Shown: piece after piece, positions 34,614-43,344 of the stretch
Layout: every line of letters begins with the position of its first letter
Position numbering within the stretch: position 1 is the first letter of the stretch
Source of the DNA: Streptomyces sp. NBC_01335
Lineage (GTDB): Bacteria; Actinomycetota; Actinomycetes; Streptomycetales; Streptomycetaceae
DNA: 64,000 bases
Reading direction: 5' to 3'
Assembly: GCF_035953295.1 (NCBI RefSeq)
Contig: NZ_CP108370.1
Coordinates: 5,423,001 to 5,487,000, forward strand
The notes under the pieces: model-generated
What the model was told of the DNA's origin: nothing
What the model saw: the letters and a program-made list of their open reading frames with translations, nothing else
Database searches by the model: none
Made by a program: the position numbers and the translations under genes

Positions 34614-35825
34614 GTGAGCTCCATGAGGTCCATCTGGAACGGCGCGATCTCGTTCGGGCTGGTCAGCATCCCGGTCAAACTGATGAACGCCACCGAGAAC
34701 CACTCCGTCTCCTTCCGCCAGGTCCACCTCACCGACGGCGGCCGCATCCGCTACCGCAAGGTCTGCGAGGTCGACGAGGAGGAGGTGACCTCCGCCGAGA
34801 CCGGCAAGGCGTACGAGGACGCGGACGGCACGCTCATCCCGATCACCGACGAGGACCTCGCCTCGCTCCCGCTCCCCACGAACAAGACGATCGAGATCCT
34901 CGGCTTCGTCCCGGCCACCCGGATCGACCCGCTCCAGATGGACACCGCCTACTACCTCTCGGCCAACGGGGTCCCGGCGGCGAAGCCGTACACCCTGCTG
35001 CGCGAGGCGCTCAAGCGCAGCGAGAAGGTGGCCGTCGCCAAGTTCGCCCTGCGGGGGCGGGAACGGCTCGGGATGCTGCGGGTGGCCGAGGACGTGATCG
35101 TGATGCACGGACTCCTGTGGCCGGACGAGCTGCGGTCGCCGGAGGACGTCGTACCGGACGCCGCGACCAAGGTGCGCGACGCCGAACTCGACCTGGCCGA
35201 CGCCCTGATGGACACCCTCGGCGGGGTGGACCTGGACACGCTCCACGACGACTACCGCGAGGCGGTGGAGGAGCTGGTCGCCGCCAAGGCCGCGGGCGAG
35301 CCGCTGGAACCCGTCCGCGAGGAGGACAACGGTGGCAAGGTCATCGACCTGGTCGCCGCCCTGGAGAAGAGCGTCCGCGCCGCGAAGGAGTCGCGGGCGG
35401 ACGGGGAAGGCGAGGCCGGCGGGGAGGACGGAGGGGACGGCGGTGACGGCAAGGTGGCCGACGTCCACCACATCGGGCGGACCACGCACCGCACACCGAC
35501 CGGCAAGAACGTCTCCCGCTCGGCCGGCTCGGACTCCGGGAAGTCGCGGCCCAAGGAGACCGGGGCGAAGAAGTCCACCGCCAAGGGGACGGCACGGAAG
35601 CCGGCGGCGAAGCAGGCCCCCGCGAAGAAGACGGCCGCGAAGAAGACCGCCGGAGGGAAGGCGGGGACGAAGGCGACCGCGACGAAGACGACCGCGAAGA
35701 AGACGACCGCCAAGAAGGCCCCCGCGAAGAAGACCTCTTCCGCGAAGTCGGCGACGTCGGCGACGAAGAAGACGGCGGCGGGCAAGAGCGCTTCGGGCGG
35801 GCGGACCTCGCGTTCCTCCGCCTGA
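34614..35825 (+). CDS. ku: Ku protein with lysine-rich histone-H1-like tail
   Basis: A 403-aa Ku that forms a ring on DNA ends and recruits LigD in NHEJ. The Ku core (SIWNGAISFGLVSIPVKL to about residue 255) is complete. The C-terminal 110 or so residues are a highly basic KKTAAKKTA-type repeat resembling histone H1/HU tails, expected to bind DNA nonspecifically. The GTG (34614) has AAGGGG upstream; the ATG three codons later is also possible. Divergent from the LigD-type polymerase gene. Confidence 0.95.
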   Translation: MSSMRSIWNGAISFGLVSIPVKLMNATENHSVSFRQVHLTDGGRIRYRKVCEVDEEEVTSAETGKAYEDADGTLIPITDEDLASLPLPTNKTIEILGFVPATRIDPLQMDTAYYLSANGVPAAKPYTLLREALKRSEKVAVAKFALRGRERLGMLRVAEDVIVMHGLLWPDELRSPEDVVPDAATKVRDAELDLADALMDTLGGVDLDTLHDDYREAVEELVAAKAAGEPLEPVREEDNGGKVIDLVAALEKSVRAAKESRADGEGEAGGEDGGDGGDGKVADVHHIGRTTHRTPTGKNVSRSAGSDSGKSRPKETGAKKSTAKGTARKPAAKQAPAKKTAAKKTAGGKAGTKATATKTTAKKTTAKKAPAKKTSSAKSATSATKKTAAGKSASGGRTSRSSA

Positions 35826-35838
35826 GCGCCCGGAGCGC

Positions 35839-35894
35839 CCTCGGCCGTGCTCCCTCGGCCGTGCTCCCCCGGCCGTACTCCTCTCGGCAGTACT
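35839..35894. repeat. 14-bp tandem repeat after ku
   Basis: CCTCGGCCGTGCTC occurs twice exactly, then as CCCCGGCCGTACTC and a degenerate fourth copy. It lies between ku and the convergent 623-aa gene. Confidence 0.8.
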
Positions 35895-35907
35895 GCGCCC
35901 CGGCCCC

Positions 35908-37779
35908 TCAGGCGATGTCCGACGGGTCGATCGACGGCAGGTCCAGCGAGGGCGGGTCCAGCCCGAAGGGGTCGTCCTGCTCGACGACGTACGTGCACGA
36001 GGTGTAGGTGTACCCGGGCTCGATCTTCGAACCGTCCGCGTAGCTGTCCACGGCCGCGCTCGCCCCGGTCCCGTGCTTGTACAGGAAGTGGTAGTCGCCG
36101 GCGGGCAGCCGCAGCCGCGCCTTCGGGTAGCTCTTCCCGCTCGCCTTGCAGGCCTGTTGGTTCCCGTCCGCCGTGCTGTCGTACCGCCCGCAACTCCCGC
36201 ACGCCTTCAGGGTGACGGTGCCGGTGACCGGTCCGGTGTAGAGGACCTCCACCTCGTTGGGCGCGTCGTTGCTGATGACGAGCTCCATCGTCGGGCCGCC
36301 AGGGCGTTTCGCCGGTGGCAGCTTCTCCCCGGCGGCGGGGCGGTCCTCGGCGATCTCGGCGGCTATCGAGATGTTCCGCGCCTGCCCGCGCCGCCCGTCG
36401 TCCCGGTACGTGTCGGCGAACCCGGTCAGTGTGGAGCGCGCCTCGCTGAACTTCTTCTCCCTGAACTGGTCCACCCCACAGGCGTACACCCCGTCCCGGA
36501 CGCCCCGGTCCGCGCGGGCGGCCGAGGCCTTGAGGTCGTCCCCGGTCAGGGCGCCGACGGTCGCGCCGATGCTGCGCAGCGTCTCCGTCACCGTGCACGG
36601 CTCGGCGCCGCCCAGCTTCCCGGCCTCCTCGGTGATCCGCGCGTCGACGGCCGGAGCCACCTTCGCGGCGGCGGCCGAATCCGGGAACGTCCGCTGAAGC
36701 TCGGCGAGTTCCGCCCCCTTGGCGACGGAAGCGGCTTCCACGCCGTACGAGCCGAGCTCCGACATCCCGCACGCGTAGAGGGACTCGGACAGCGGCTCGT
36801 CGGGCCACTGCGCGAGGCTGCCCAGCAGTCCGGTGTCCTTGCCCTTCGGCAGGGTGCGCAGATAGCGCAGCGGCTCCAGCGCCCCGCAGTAGTCCTTCTC
36901 GGTGTACGGGGCCGAGACCGCCGCGTAGTAGGACTTCAGCCGGTCCGGCACCAGCTTTCCGGCCCGCGAGTCCGGGTGCTCCCGGCCGAGGTCGCGGTAG
37001 ACGGCGAACGCCGAGGTGTACTTCGCCTTCGCCGTGGTGAAGGACTGGCCGTCCGCCGCGGCGACCGCCCGGTCGGCGGTCTCCAGTCGGTCGAGCAGCA
37101 TCTCCTGTACGGCCTCGTCGCGCGCGGAGCCGTAGAGCGCCACCCCGCCCACCGGGACGGCCAGCAGCACCAGGCCGAGCGCGGCGGCCACCACCGGCCG
37201 CCACGAGCCGGCGACCGCCGTGCGCCGCGCGATCCTCGCCGCGTCGGCGGCGGCCACGACGAGCACCACGAGGTAGGCGACGAGCACGCCGCCCGACACC
37301 CCCTCGGGCTCGGCGGGCAGGACCGCGAGCAGCAGCAGCCCCGTCGCGGCGAGGCAGAGGGCGGCGCGGATCCAGCGGCGGGTGAGGAGATGGCCGAGCC
37401 CGAGGCCGCTGAGATTGAGCAGCCCGGCCGCGGCGGCGCGCAGCCCGGCACCCGGCGGGGGAGGCCCGACGGGCCCGGTCGGCGACGGCTGCCCGGCGAA
37501 CGGCGGCAGTGGCGGGGGAGGCGGCGGGGACGAGGGAGGCAGCGGTGGGGGTGGCGGTACGTGCGGCGGCCCCGGCGGAGGCGGCGGTACGTCCGCCGGC
37601 GCGCCCTGTCCGCCCGGTCTGTCCGGACCGCCCGGTCTGTCCGTTCCGGAGGCCCAGGGCGTCGGCCCCGGCCCCGATCCCGGCCCGGACCCCGGGCTCG
37701 GATCCGGCCCCGGAGCGCCTTCGTACGGGTGCGCGCGTCCCTCGTCCGACTCCATACGGTCCCCCCACCGTCGAGCCAT
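35908..37779 (-). CDS. Large membrane protein with Pro-rich N-terminus
   Basis: A 623-aa protein of unrecognised family. Residues 1-110 are Pro/Gly-rich (runs of PPPP), followed by four or five membrane helices (about 120-240), then an extracytoplasmic region rich in short helices with several Cys residues (YCGAL, YACGM, PCTVTE, YACGV) and a C-terminal domain with CGSCG and TSCTYVV. Helical repeats in 250-480 resemble TPR-like hairpins. ATG with AGAAGGTG upstream. Its leader can form two mutually exclusive hairpins (37816-37870). Function unknown; likely an envelope protein. Confidence 0.8.
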   Translation of the reverse strand: MARRWGDRMESDEGRAHPYEGAPGPDPSPGSGPGSGPGPTPWASGTDRPGGPDRPGGQGAPADVPPPPPGPPHVPPPPPLPPSSPPPPPPLPPFAGQPSPTGPVGPPPPGAGLRAAAAGLLNLSGLGLGHLLTRRWIRAALCLAATGLLLLAVLPAEPEGVSGGVLVAYLVVLVVAAADAARIARRTAVAGSWRPVVAAALGLVLLAVPVGGVALYGSARDEAVQEMLLDRLETADRAVAAADGQSFTTAKAKYTSAFAVYRDLGREHPDSRAGKLVPDRLKSYYAAVSAPYTEKDYCGALEPLRYLRTLPKGKDTGLLGSLAQWPDEPLSESLYACGMSELGSYGVEAASVAKGAELAELQRTFPDSAAAAKVAPAVDARITEEAGKLGGAEPCTVTETLRSIGATVGALTGDDLKASAARADRGVRDGVYACGVDQFREKKFSEARSTLTGFADTYRDDGRRGQARNISIAAEIAEDRPAAGEKLPPAKRPGGPTMELVISNDAPNEVEVLYTGPVTGTVTLKACGSCGRYDSTADGNQQACKASGKSYPKARLRLPAGDYHFLYKHGTGASAAVDSYADGSKIEPGYTYTSCTYVVEQDDPFGLDPPSLDLPSIDPSDIA

Positions 37780-37815
37780 TGCGGTCACCTTCTCTCTTTC
37801 CCTTTTCGCCCTCAT

Positions 37816-37870
37816 CCACGCACGAACCGGACGGTTCGTGCGTGGTCCGGGCGGCGCTGCCCGGACCACG
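37816..37870 (-). promoter_or_regulatory. Two mutually exclusive hairpins in the leader of the 623-aa protein
   Basis: Stem A pairs CCACGCACGAACC (37816-37828) with 37833-37845. Stem B pairs CGTGGTCCGGGC (37841-37852) with 37859-37870. They share CGTGG at 37841-37845, so only one can form fully. They lie 37 bp upstream of the start on the transcript side. Confidence 0.5.
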
Positions 37871-37906
37871 ACGAACGCGTCAACTGCCGTGCGTCAGAAC
37901 TGATTC

Positions 37907-37934
37907 GGTGCCGATGCAACGCCGCATCGGCACC
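37907..37934 (-). terminator. Terminator of the methyltransferase gene
   Basis: An 11-bp stem GGTGCCGATGC/GCATCGGCACC with a 6-nt loop, lying 26 bp after the methyltransferase stop. Outer GAATCA/TGATTC can extend pairing. The region also contains short repeats GCATCGGCACC and CCCCGAATCGG. Confidence 0.7.
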
Positions 37935-37959
37935 GCATCGGCCCCGAATCGGCCCCGAA

Positions 37960-38706
37960 TCAGCGCTTCATCAGGGCGAAGACTCCCCAGCCGAGGTACT
38001 CGCGCTCGTACCGGGCGTAGCGGACGGGGTCGGTGGTGAGCTCCGCGCGTACCTGGGGCGCCAGTTCGTCGTCCGGGTTCCGGTCCAGCCAGCTGCGGAG
38101 GTTGAGCCACTGCGCCGCCCGGTACCGGTCCCAGCTGTTCTGGTCCGCCAGCACCATCTCCACGACGTCGTACCCGAGGTCGCCGAACCGCCCGAGGAGC
38201 TCGGGCAGCGCCAGGAAGTCGGCCGGGCTGCTCGCGTGGCAGCCCTCGGCGGTCTCCTGGTCCGTGGGTTCCCGGCGCCAGAACGGCTCGCCGATCAGCA
38301 TCAGGCCGCCCGGCCGCAAGCTGCGGGCCAGCAGCTCCACCGTCCCGTCCAGACCCCCGCCGATCCAGGTCGCCCCAATGCAGGCGGCGAGGTCGACGGG
38401 CACGTCCGCGACATGCCCGGAGGCGTCGCCGTGCACGAACTCCACCCGGTCCGCCACCCCGAGTTCCGCCGCGCGGGCGCGTGCCCCGGCGGTGAAGACG
38501 GTGCTGATGTCGACGCCCGTACCGGTGATCCCGTGGTCACGCGCCCAGGTGCACAGCAACTCGCCGGAGCCGCTGGCGAGATCGAGCGCACGGATCCCCG
38601 GCTCCAGGTGCAGGGCCCGACCCAGGGTCGCCAACTTGTCGGCCGTGAACGGGTTGTGGATGCGGTGGCTGCTCTCGCGGATGGTGAAGATGCGGGGAAG
38701 GTCCAC
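37960..38706 (-). CDS. SAM-dependent methyltransferase
   Basis: A 248-aa class I methyltransferase (Methyltransf_25/11 type). SAM motif I is ALDLASGSGELLCTWA (about 40-55), the acidic end of beta-2 is GTGVDIS, and motif II/III regions FVHGDASG and SLRPGGLMLIGEP are present. Substrate unknown. GTG start with GAGAGGAG upstream. It is divergent from the riboswitch-controlled SHMT, with 375 bp between. Confidence 0.9.
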   Translation of the reverse strand: MDLPRIFTIRESSHRIHNPFTADKLATLGRALHLEPGIRALDLASGSGELLCTWARDHGITGTGVDISTVFTAGARARAAELGVADRVEFVHGDASGHVADVPVDLAACIGATWIGGGLDGTVELLARSLRPGGLMLIGEPFWRREPTDQETAEGCHASSPADFLALPELLGRFGDLGYDVVEMVLADQNSWDRYRAAQWLNLRSWLDRNPDDELAPQVRAELTTDPVRYARYEREYLGWGVFALMKR

Positions 38707-38928
38707 GGGCGGGCTCCTCTCTTCTCGGGTGACGCGGGTGACGCGGGTGAAGCCGGTACGGAGGTGGCGGGGCCGCTTCTTCCCGGGGGAAGCGGGTACG
38801 GAGGCGGCGGCCCGCCGGGGCGGGGACAGTCCTACGGGCGGCACGCGCCGCGTGTCCACCGGATTTCGGCCCCCGCGCCGTCCGTGTTTTCCCGCGCGCG
38901 CTCCGGCCCGAGCCGGTAACGTCCTGCG

Positions 38929-39040
38929 TGCCGCGACTGGCGTGCGCCTCACGGGGCGTTGCGTGGAAACGACCACGAGGGAGCGGCGCGCTCCGGCCCG
39001 TCCGGAGGACCACCGCCGGAGGGCCGTCCGCCTGGGCATC
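38929..39040 (+). ncRNA. Candidate ZTP (pfl motif) riboswitch upstream of SHMT
   Basis: The leader contains the three most conserved blocks of the pfl/ZTP motif in order: GACTGGCG (38935-38942), GGGAGC (38979-38984) and, after a variable hairpin, CCGCCTGGGCA (39028-39038), the pseudoknot-forming 3' part. pfl RNAs sense ZTP/AICAR and often precede glyA, folD and purH. Downstream, CCGGGTC (39040-39046) can pair with GACCCGG just before the SD GGGAGAG, giving a plausible translational expression platform. Confidence 0.82.
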
Positions 39041-39065
39041 CGGGTCCATGCCGCACGACGCGGCC

Positions 39066-39081
39066 GACCCGGGAGAGTCCC
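39066..39081 (+). promoter_or_regulatory. SD region of SHMT sequestered by hairpin
   Basis: GACCCGGGAGAG includes the ribosome-binding site for the GTG at 39082. Its GACCCGG pairs with CCGGGTC 20 bp upstream, adjacent to the ZTP aptamer, so ligand binding could free or hide the SD. Confidence 0.55.
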
Positions 39082-40419
39082 GTGACCGTACCCGCCCTCG
39101 CATCCGTGACCGACGTATCCGCACCGCCGCACGACGGGGCGCCGACCGCGGCGCCCTCCACCGCCCGTCCGGCGCTCGCCGCCACCGATCCCGTACTCGC
39201 CGGGCTGATCGACGCGGAGGAGCGGCTCCAGGCCGACACCCTGCGGCTGATCCCCAGCGAGAACTACGTCTCGGCCGCCGTGCTGGAAGCGTCCGGCACC
39301 GTCCTCCAGAACAAGTACTCCGAGGGCTACCCCGGCCGCCGCTACTACGAGGGCCAGCAGGTCGTCGACCAGGTCGAGAGGCTGGCCGTCGAGCGCGCCA
39401 AGGCCGTCTTCGGCATGGAGCACGCCAATGTGCAGCCGTACTCGGGCTCCCCGGCCAACCTCGCCGTCTACCTCGCGTTCTGCGCCCCCGGCGACACCGT
39501 CCTCGGCATGGGCCTGCCGATGGGCGGTCACCTCACCCACGGCTGGGGCGTCTCCGCCACCGGCACCTGGTTCCGGGGCGTGGGCTACGGCGTGCGCCGC
39601 GACACCGGGCGGGTCGATCTGGACGAGGTGCGCGACCTGGCCCTCGCCGAGCGCCCCAAGGTGATCTTCTGCGGGGGCACGGCCGTGCCCCGCACCATCG
39701 ACTTCGCGGCCTTCGCCGAGATCGCCCGCGAGACCGGCGCGGTGCTGGTCGCCGACATCGCCCACATCGCGGGGCTGATCGCCGGTGGCGCGCACCCCTC
39801 GCCCGCCCCGTACGCCGACATCGTCTCCACCACCACGCACAAGACGCTGCGCGGGCCGCGCGGCGCGATGCTGCTCAGCACGGCCGAGCACGCCCGCGCC
39901 ATCGACCGGGCGGTGTTCCCGGGGCTCCAGGGCGGTCCGCACAACCACACCACCGCCGCCATCGCGGTCGCGCTCGGGGAAGCCGCGCAGCCGGACTTCG
40001 CCGGATACGCCCACCAGGTGGTCGCCAACGCCCGTCTCCTCGGCGAGGAACTGGCCGGGCGGGGCTTCGACCTCGTCTCCGGCGGCACCGACAACCACCT
40101 GCTGCTGATCGACCTCACCGGCAAGGACGTGCCGGGCAAGGTCGCGGCCAAGGCGCTGGACCGCGCGGGCATCGTGGTGAACCACAACTCCGTGCCGTAC
40201 GACACCCGTAAGCCCTTCGACCCGTCCGGCATCCGCATCGGCACTCCCGCGCTCACCACGCGCGGCGTTCCGGCCTCCGCGATGGCGGACGTGGCGGCCT
40301 GGATCGACACCGTGGTCGACGCGGCACGCACCGGCGACGAGAGCGTGGTCGCCCGGGTCCGCGGCGAGGTCAAGGAGCTGATGGACGCCCACCCGGCACC
40401 GGGCCTGCCGCTCGCCTGA
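39082..40419 (+). CDS. glyA: Serine hydroxymethyltransferase
   Basis: A 445-aa PLP fold-type I enzyme converting serine plus tetrahydrofolate to glycine plus methylene-THF. The PLP lysine is K254 in TTTHKTLRGPRG. Other conserved elements: LIPSENYVSAAVLE, NKYSEGYPGRRYYEG (the active-site tyrosine pair is intact), VQPYSGSPANLAVY and ADIAHIAGLIAGG. A 35-residue Ala/Pro-rich N-terminal extension precedes the core. GTG start. Apparently controlled by the upstream ZTP riboswitch, which fits folate/purine metabolism. Confidence 0.95.
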   Translation: MTVPALASVTDVSAPPHDGAPTAAPSTARPALAATDPVLAGLIDAEERLQADTLRLIPSENYVSAAVLEASGTVLQNKYSEGYPGRRYYEGQQVVDQVERLAVERAKAVFGMEHANVQPYSGSPANLAVYLAFCAPGDTVLGMGLPMGGHLTHGWGVSATGTWFRGVGYGVRRDTGRVDLDEVRDLALAERPKVIFCGGTAVPRTIDFAAFAEIARETGAVLVADIAHIAGLIAGGAHPSPAPYADIVSTTTHKTLRGPRGAMLLSTAEHARAIDRAVFPGLQGGPHNHTTAAIAVALGEAAQPDFAGYAHQVVANARLLGEELAGRGFDLVSGGTDNHLLLIDLTGKDVPGKVAAKALDRAGIVVNHNSVPYDTRKPFDPSGIRIGTPALTTRGVPASAMADVAAWIDTVVDAARTGDESVVARVRGEVKELMDAHPAPGLPLA

Positions 40420-40577
40420 CCCGCGGTGCGCGGAGGCGGTGCGAAGGTCCCCGACGGGTCCTCGTACCGCCTTCGTGCCATCGCCCGGAAAAATCGGTTC
40501 GCCCCTCCGCTTGCCGAAGAACCGTCTCTGCGGCCAATGTCCTCGCAGGCACGAGCCGTCCAGGAAAGAGACACATC

Positions 40578-41876
40578 ATGCACACCAAACCCCCCGCCGA
40601 CACTTCTCCCTCCCAGCACGCCCCCGGCACCGCCGCGCGCTGCCCGTTCCGGCTCGACCCCTCCGGTAGGGACATCCAGGGCGAGGCCGCCCGTATCCGC
40701 GCGGGCGGATCGGCCACCCGGATCGAACTGCCGGAAGGCGTCCCCGCCTGGGCCGTCGCCGACCCTGCCGTCATCACCCGGCTGCTCACCTCCCCGGACG
40801 TCTCCAAGGACGCCGCCCAGCACTGGCCCGCCTGGATCGACGGCGAGGTCGGGCCCGACTGGTCGATGGCCCTGTGGGTCTCCATACGCAGCATGTTCAC
40901 GGCGTACGGCCCCGCCCACACCCGCCTGCGGAAGCTCGTCTCCGGCGCCTTCACCGCCCACCGCACCAAGGCCCTGGCCCCCGTCGTCACCCGCATCGCG
41001 GAGGAACTGCTCGACGAGATCGAGGCGTTGCCCGCGGGCGAACCGGTGGACCTGCGCGCCCGGTACGCCGGACCGCTGCCCGCCCGCGTCATCTGCGAGC
41101 TGTTCGGCGTACCGCTGGCCAGCCGCGACCGGCTCTGCACCCTGTTCGACGCCCTGTTCAGCACCGCCACCCCGGCCGAGGAAGTGCGCCTCCACGCCGG
41201 GGAGCTGTACGGCATCCTCCACGGACTCGTCGCCCTCAAGCGGGAGACCCCCGGCGACGACCTCACCAGCGCGCTGGTCGCCATCCAGCGCGACGGACTC
41301 GCCTCCGGTGAGTCGAACCCCCTGGAGGACCAGGAGCTGCTCGACACCCTCGTCCACTTCCTGTCCGCCGGGTACGAGACCACCATCAACCTGATCGACC
41401 ACGCCACGCACGCCCTGCTCACCCACCCCGACCAGCTCGAACTGATCCGCACCGGCAAGGCCGAGTGGTCCGACGCGATCGAGGAGACCCTGCGCTGGGA
41501 ACCGGCCGCGGCCAACCTCATGCTCCGGTACGCCGTCGAGGACCTCGACCTCGGCGACGTGGTCGTCCCCAAGGGCGACGCCCTCGTCATGGCCGTCGCC
41601 GGCGCGGGCCGCGACGAGGGCCTGCACGGACCGGACGCGGACCGGTTCGACCTCACCCGGGCGACCCGCCGCGACCATCTCGCCTTCGGACACGGCGTCC
41701 ACCACTGCCTCGGGGCGCCCCTCGCCCGGATGGAGGGGGTCACCGCCCTCTCCGCGCTCTTCGCCCGGTTCCCCGGACTGACGCTCGCCGTCCCGTCGTC
41801 CTCGCTGCGCCCGGTGAAGTCCTTCATCTCCAACGGCCACCAGGAACTCCCCGTCCTGCGACACGGGCGCGCCTGA
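40578..41876 (+). CDS. Cytochrome P450
   Basis: A 432-aa class I-type soluble P450. Heme-ligand motif FGHGVHHCLGAPLAR with Cys377, K-helix ExxR (EETLRW), and I-helix AGYETT (O2-activating Thr) are all present. It needs ferredoxin/reductase from elsewhere. It lies just before the AfsA-type gene (convergent, 223 bp between). In other Streptomyces, P450s tailor butenolide signals (SrrO for SRB, Cyp17 for avenolide), so a role in signal oxidation is plausible but inferred from context only. ATG with AGGAAAGAG upstream. Confidence 0.95.
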   Translation: MHTKPPADTSPSQHAPGTAARCPFRLDPSGRDIQGEAARIRAGGSATRIELPEGVPAWAVADPAVITRLLTSPDVSKDAAQHWPAWIDGEVGPDWSMALWVSIRSMFTAYGPAHTRLRKLVSGAFTAHRTKALAPVVTRIAEELLDEIEALPAGEPVDLRARYAGPLPARVICELFGVPLASRDRLCTLFDALFSTATPAEEVRLHAGELYGILHGLVALKRETPGDDLTSALVAIQRDGLASGESNPLEDQELLDTLVHFLSAGYETTINLIDHATHALLTHPDQLELIRTGKAEWSDAIEETLRWEPAAANLMLRYAVEDLDLGDVVVPKGDALVMAVAGAGRDEGLHGPDADRFDLTRATRRDHLAFGHGVHHCLGAPLARMEGVTALSALFARFPGLTLAVPSSSLRPVKSFISNGHQELPVLRHGRA

Positions 41877-42099
41877 CCACGCGCGCCTGACCACGCGCGG
41901 CGGACCGGCGGGCGCCGCCCGCCCGACGGGAGTGGCCGGAGAGGGCCCGGGCCTCTCGTCCGGATCGGGCCGGGCTCGCCGACCAGCCTGATCCGACGGA
42001 AGACCCTGGGCCCGACCGGCCCCGGAAGCCGGTGGCGTACGGGCCGCGGGATCCCCCCCCGTCCCCGTCCGCCACCGGCCCCGGAGCCTCACCCGACCG

Positions 42100-43170
42100 T
42101 CACTCCGGTACGGCGACGGGCGCTGCCAGCCCTTCCACCAGGCTGCGGAACGCCACCTTCCCGTGCTGCGTCCCGGTCACCTCCACCGCGATCCTCTCCA
42201 CAGCACGGCCCGAGCCCGCAGCACGGCCCGAGCCCGGAGCACGGCCCGAGCGGGCAGCGCTGCCCGCGCCGGGAGCGCTGCCCAAGGGCGCGTCGGGCAG
42301 TGGAACTTCACGGGCGTCGACCCAGCACGGCGCGTCGAACTCCACGTACCGGGACGTACGCATGTCGGTGGTGAGCGGGCACCACGACCGGGCTCCCGCA
42401 CCCGCGACGACGGCGTGCGCGGCCTGCTGGCTCGCCTCCATGATCACGAGCCCCGGCACATGGTCGACCGGGTGGTCCATCAGCGCCGGATTGCCGGTGT
42501 CGGCGATCAACTCCCAGCGGCGCGGGCGGTCCGAGGCGCCGAGCACCACCTCGTCCGCCGCCCGCCGCCCGGCCGCCGCCGCCCCGACCGGCGCCGGCAT
42601 GGCCCCGGGCCGCGCGGTCAGGTGCGAGCCGCGCAGCCGCCGGTAGACCCGGTCGGACACCCAGGAGAACCCGGACTCGCTCCTGACGAAGACCGTCCCG
42701 TGCTGCTCCAGGGTGATGGCTATGCGGATACCGTTGCGCCCCGTCCAGGTGCAGACCGCCTCCGCGCGGACCGGTGACAGGTCCGTCGGCAGGAGCGGAT
42801 CGGTGGAGTAGGACATCCCGCCCATCAGGAACTGGTGCGCGGAGCTGATCTTGAACTCTGTGTGTGCGAGGCTGAGTCCGATCTGTCTCAGTGTCTGCGC
42901 GATCAGCATGTGGTGGTGCACACTGCCGAGTGCGGGTTCGAAGAAGACGTGCCGGCCGGCCCAGTCGATGTCGAGTGCGTAACTGTTCTCGGCGATCCGG
43001 TGGTAGTCGCGGATCAGTACGTCGTCCGGCTGGACGCGATGGGCGTCCGCCGGGCGGACCGCGGGCGTGGTGTCCGGTACGCCCCCTGCGGGCGCCGGGA
43101 CCGAGGCGGTGCGGTCCGTCCTGAACTCGGGGACGGACGGGGTGTGGTGGTGCTTCACGGTGTGGTGCAT
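42100..43170 (-). CDS. AfsA-type gamma-butyrolactone/butenolide synthase
   Basis: A 356-aa protein with two A-factor-biosynthesis hotdog domains (about 50-170, from VLIRDYHRIAENSYALDIDW to GGMSYSTDPLL, and about 215-350, with HVPGLVIMEASQQAAHAV). AfsA condenses DHAP with beta-ketoacyl-ACP in A-factor synthesis. The second domain contains a Gly/Ala/Ser/Arg-rich insertion (GSAARSGRAPGSGRAAGSG) encoded by an 18-bp repeat, absent from AfsA homologues I know. ATG with GGGGGAG upstream. Divergent from its receptor gene across an ARE-containing region. Confidence 0.92.
   Translation of the reverse strand: MHHTVKHHHTPSVPEFRTDRTASVPAPAGGVPDTTPAVRPADAHRVQPDDVLIRDYHRIAENSYALDIDWAGRHVFFEPALGSVHHHMLIAQTLRQIGLSLAHTEFKISSAHQFLMGGMSYSTDPLLPTDLSPVRAEAVCTWTGRNGIRIAITLEQHGTVFVRSESGFSWVSDRVYRRLRGSHLTARPGAMPAPVGAAAAGRRAADEVVLGASDRPRRWELIADTGNPALMDHPVDHVPGLVIMEASQQAAHAVVAGAGARSWCPLTTDMRTSRYVEFDAPCWVDAREVPLPDAPLGSAPGAGSAARSGRAPGSGRAAGSGRAVERIAVEVTGTQHGKVAFRSLVEGLAAPVAVPE
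42201..42254. repeat. 18-bp triplicated repeat inside the afsA-like gene
   Basis: CAGCACGGCCCGAGCCCG is present twice exactly and a third time with three changes. It keeps the reading frame and inserts a flexible GSGRA-type loop in the second hotdog domain. Confidence 0.85.
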
Positions 43171-43218
43171 GTGCTCCCCCCAGGGATGAATGCGCACGTG
43201 ATCAGTGGTGTTCGAGCG

Positions 43219-43244
43219 CGAAAACGGAGCAGTTCGGTCCGTCC
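43219..43244. promoter_or_regulatory. Possible second ARE near the afsA-like start
   Basis: The segment shares 15 of 26 positions with the ARE at 43345, including AACGGA-CAG and GGT. It lies 49 bp upstream of the afsA-like ATG. Weaker than the first site; it may be a lower-affinity receptor site. Confidence 0.35.
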
Positions 43245-43344
43245 TCAAAGAGGCGGATCGCACGGGCCGTTGAGGGCGGGGAGCGCGCCCGGGCACACGG
43301 CCGCCGGTGCCGCCTCAACTGGAGGCCGCCGGGAACGGTGCCAT

